Of a stretch of DNA of 14,168 bases, positions 11,639 through 14,168 are shown piece by piece. The notes below the pieces were generated by a model. It was not told where the DNA came from. It did no database searches and saw only the letters and a program-made list of their open reading frames with translations. Made by a program: the position numbers and the translations under genes. Source of the stretch: Nitratifractor sp. (GTDB taxonomy: Bacteria; Campylobacterota; Campylobacteria; Campylobacterales; Sulfurovaceae); the NCBI GenBank assembly GCA_024762845.1, contig JANTGQ010000017.1, forward strand, positions 1-14,168. The letters are read 5' to 3'. Each line of letters starts with the position of its first letter. The first letter of the stretch is position 1.

Positions 11639-14168
11639 TACGCAAGCAAGCCTTTTTTAGGTCCACTTTTACCACAGCAGTTTTTATACTTTTTCCCACT
11701 TCCACAAGGGCATGGGTCATTTCGCTTTGGCTTTTTCTCCCCACTTACTGCTGAAGAATCACTCTTTTTTGGTAACTCTTTTTGCTCTGAGGCAGACTCT
11801 TCGTTTTGTGGCTCTTGAGTCTGAGGCTCCTCTTCAAAGTTAAACTCCACTCTATGTATAAATTTAATCGACTCAATTTTTACTTTTTTAATAAGTTCTG
11901 TAAAGAGTCTATAACTCTCCTGCTTATACTCTGTAAGAGGGTCTTTCTGGTTGTAGCCTCTCAATCCAACACCGGTTTTAAGTGTATCCATCTCATAGAG
12001 GTGGTCACGCCAGAGGTTATCCAAAGTTTGCAGATAGATAAGTTTTTCAACTTCTGCTCTTTGCTCTTTATCAAAATCTTTCATCTTCTCTTCATAGAGA
12101 TTCTCTAAAATTTCAATCAGTTGCTCTTTTATCTCCTGCGGCTCTTTACTCTCTAGTATCTCTTTAGGCAACTCTACACCGCTAACTTCTGCAACTGCTT
12201 TTATTAGACAATCCAAATCATAATCTTCACTTGGCAAACCTTCGATAATTTCGCAATCTTGCAGTAAGAAGTCGATCACCTCTGCTCTATTCTCTTTAAT
12301 CTTAGCACCAATATCATACTCTGGTTCTATCAATTCATCTCTAAATTTATAGATAGCTTTTCTTTGATAGTTGGCAACATCATCATACTCCAAAAGGTGT
12401 TTTCTTGACTCATAGTGTAGAGACTCTACCTTCTTCTGCGCACTCTCAACACTTCTTGTTACAAGCTTAGAGTCAATATACTCACCCTTTTGTACACCTA
12501 TTCTATTCATTATATTTCGAATCTTATCACCACCAAATATTCGTAAAAGGTTATCATCCAAACTTAAGAAGAATTGGCTCTCACCCGGGTCACCTTGTCT
12601 TCCAGAACGCCCACGCAACTGGTTGTCGATACGGCGACTCTCGTGTCTCTCTGTACCTAAAATTGCCAAACCACCAAGCTCTTTTATCTCATCGCTTAGC
12701 TTAATATCCACTCCACGCCCTGCCATATTTGTAGCAACCGTCACGCCGCCGTGAACCCCGGCATTTACAATAATCTCAGCCTCTTGCTCATGGTTTTTTG
12801 CATTTAAAACATTGTGTGGAATCTTCTCTCTCTTTAAACGCTTATGGATTAGTTCACTCTTCTCAATCGACGCAGTACCTATAAGTATTGGCTGCCCCTT
12901 TTCGTGCAACTCTTTTACACGATTTACAACAGCATCGAGCTTCTCCTCTTCGGTATTAAAGATTAAGTCATTTTTATCATCTCTGGCAACCGGTACATTT
13001 GTTGGTATAGAGACAACATCCAATCCATAAATCTCTGAGAACTCGGTCGCTTCTGTCTGTGCAGTACCTGTCATTCCCGCTAGTTTTTTATAGAGTCTAA
13101 AGTAGTTTTGGTAGGTTACCTCTGCTAGCGTCTGAGACTCCTCTTTAATCTCCACACCCTCTTTTGCCTCTAGTGCCTGATGCAGACCCTCGCTATATCT
13201 ACGCCCTTCACTCAAACGCCCTGTAAATTCATCTACAATGACTACTTCACCACCTCTTACAACATAGTCTACATCTTTTTCAAAGAGATAGTTCGCTTTT
13301 AGCGCCTGATCAAGGTGGTGTGCAAGAATTGCATTATCCAAATCATAAAGGTTTCCTGCACCAAAAAGATCCTCAGCTTTTTCTAAACCCTGTTCCGTTA
13401 AAACAACCTGTTTATTTTTCTCATCTACAACAAAATCTCCAGTTGTCTTTTTATCCTCTCCAGCTTTTGCAGGCAACTCTTTACCGCGTTCAAGCTGCAG
13501 AGCAACATTGTTTGCAGTTATATAATGGTTTTGATCCCGCTGAGTTGGACCAGAGATAATAAGTGGTGTTCTTGCCTCATCAATCAAGATAGAATCCACC
13601 TCATCCACAATTGCATAGTAGTGCTCTCTTTGCACCTTCTCCTCTTTGTTACTCTTCATATTATCGCGTAGATAGTCGAATCCAAACTCATTATTGGTAC
13701 CATAGGTGATATCTGCACTATACTCTGCTTTACGCTCAAAGTCATCATGAATTTCACTTGTGATACACCCTGTGCTGTAACCTAAAAACTCATAAAGTTT
13801 ACCCATCTCCTGGGCATCACGTTTTGCAAGATAGTCATTAACAGTTACAAGGTGTACTCCCTTGCCAACCATAGCATTTAAGACAATTGCCAGTGTTGCT
13901 ACAAGCGTTTTCCCCTCACCTGTTTTCATCTCGGCAATATTGCCCTCATGCAGCACCATACCACCTATGAGCTGCACATCATAGTGGCGCATACCAAGTA
14001 CCCTTTTACTCGCTTCACGCGTAATGGCAAAAGAGTCATTTAAAACTTCATTCAAACTCTTCTCGCCAGCGACTACACTGCTCTTTAGCTGGGCAAATGC
14101 ATCTTTTAGTTCATCGTCGCTTAACTTCTCGTAACTCTCTTCGAGAGCATTAATACTCTTGACTCTTT
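11638..14168 (-). CDS. secA: Protein translocase ATPase SecA, N-terminus cut by the window edge
   Basis: SecA is the motor that drives unfolded preproteins through SecYEG. The frame runs open to the right edge, giving 842 visible codons (from RVKSINALEESYEKLSDDEL). Alignment of the Walker A site to E. coli SecA suggests about 22 residues are missing. The TTG at 14055 is internal and not a start. Visible motifs, numbered from the first visible residue, are Walker A TGEGKT (82-87), the DEVD box (188-191) with DSILIDEARTPLIISG, then FTGRLSEGRRYSEG, LAGMTGTA, TNMAGRGVDIKL and LRGRSGRQGDPG. The C-terminal zinc motif is CPCGSGKKYKNCC, preceded by a charged linker; it contacts SecB and lipids. It is the first visible gene of an operon with the permease and mltG. 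Confidence 0.98.
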   Translation of the reverse strand, partial: RVKSINALEESYEKLSDDELKDAFAQLKSSVVAGEKSLNEVLNDSFAITREASKRVLGMRHYDVQLIGGMVLHEGNIAEMKTGEGKTLVATLAIVLNAMVGKGVHLVTVNDYLAKRDAQEMGKLYEFLGYSTGCITSEIHDDFERKAEYSADITYGTNNEFGFDYLRDNMKSNKEEKVQREHYYAIVDEVDSILIDEARTPLIISGPTQRDQNHYITANNVALQLERGKELPAKAGEDKKTTGDFVVDEKNKQVVLTEQGLEKAEDLFGAGNLYDLDNAILAHHLDQALKANYLFEKDVDYVVRGGEVVIVDEFTGRLSEGRRYSEGLHQALEAKEGVEIKEESQTLAEVTYQNYFRLYKKLAGMTGTAQTEATEFSEIYGLDVVSIPTNVPVARDDKNDLIFNTEEEKLDAVVNRVKELHEKGQPILIGTASIEKSELIHKRLKREKIPHNVLNAKNHEQEAEIIVNAGVHGGVTVATNMAGRGVDIKLSDEIKELGGLAILGTERHESRRIDNQLRGRSGRQGDPGESQFFLSLDDNLLRIFGGDKIRNIMNRIGVQKGEYIDSKLVTRSVESAQKKVESLHYESRKHLLEYDDVANYQRKAIYKFRDELIEPEYDIGAKIKENRAEVIDFLLQDCEIIEGLPSEDYDLDCLIKAVAEVSGVELPKEILESKEPQEIKEQLIEILENLYEEKMKDFDKEQRAEVEKLIYLQTLDNLWRDHLYEMDTLKTGVGLRGYNQKDPLTEYKQESYRLFTELIKKVKIESIKFIHRVEFNFEEEPQTQEPQNEESASEQKELPKKSDSSAVSGEKKPKRNDPCPCGSGKKYKNCCGKSGPKKGLLA

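Noticed and set aside
11638..14055. SecA starting at 14055
   Set aside because: That codon is an internal TTG; the frame continues to the right edge with sequence matching the SecA N-terminus.
1..14168. CRISPR arrays, tRNA or rRNA genes, complete insertion sequences
   Set aside because: No regularly spaced direct repeats, cloverleaf-like sequence or transposase frame was seen on either strand; frames opposite the large genes are antisense shadows.

Overview
The window reads as chromosomal DNA from a member of the Campylobacterota (the former Epsilonproteobacteria), most likely a sulfur-oxidising Sulfurovum/Sulfurimonas-type organism. This rests on the low-GC codon use, an ArsRS-like response regulator/kinase pair with the MRNIMHELKTP phosphoacceptor box typical of that phylum, the SecA - LolC/E-type permease pairing, and the style of the DnaK, GrpE and SerS proteins. 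The genus is an inference.

Left part (1-4770, mostly + strand). The 3' end of a nitrate-type ABC transporter ATPase gene is followed by a 435-base gap. The gap holds an 18-bp palindrome, a roughly 190-bp repeat with terminal inverted repeats, and a perfect-consensus sigma70 promoter. That promoter drives grpE and then dnaK, separated by 74 bases that contain a strong hairpin. A small glycine-zipper lipoprotein gene follows, with its own promoter and a clear rho-independent terminator. Next comes a 96-bp imperfect palindrome flanked by TA, directly upstream of a short Gmad2-like/LysM protein gene. A second copy of the roughly 190-bp repeat, in the opposite orientation and about 93% identical, closes this part.

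Middle part (4771-9284). On the - strand lies an OmpR-family response regulator gene followed by its sensor kinase gene. The kinase stop codon lies at the very edge of the second repeat copy. Diverging from the regulator on the + strand is a two-gene overlapping pair (a DUF4177-like protein and a two-helix membrane protein). It converges on serS across an 18-bp perfect palindrome. Upstream of serS is a gene for a secreted outer-membrane beta-barrel protein on the - strand.

Right part (9423-14168, - strand). This is an envelope-biogenesis operon: secA (its first ~22 codons are outside the window), a LolC/LolE-family permease coupled by a TAATG overlap, and mltG. These cover protein export, lipoprotein release and peptidoglycan strand termination.

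Most genes are ordinary core genes. The least explained parts are the two non-autonomous mobile-element-like repeats (two copies of the ~190-bp element in inverted orientation around the chaperone block, and the single 96-bp palindrome), the LysM protein with no export signal, and the grpE promoter, which has no hrcA gene before it. I saw no convincing new multi-gene defence or metabolic system, and no CRISPR array, tRNA or rRNA.
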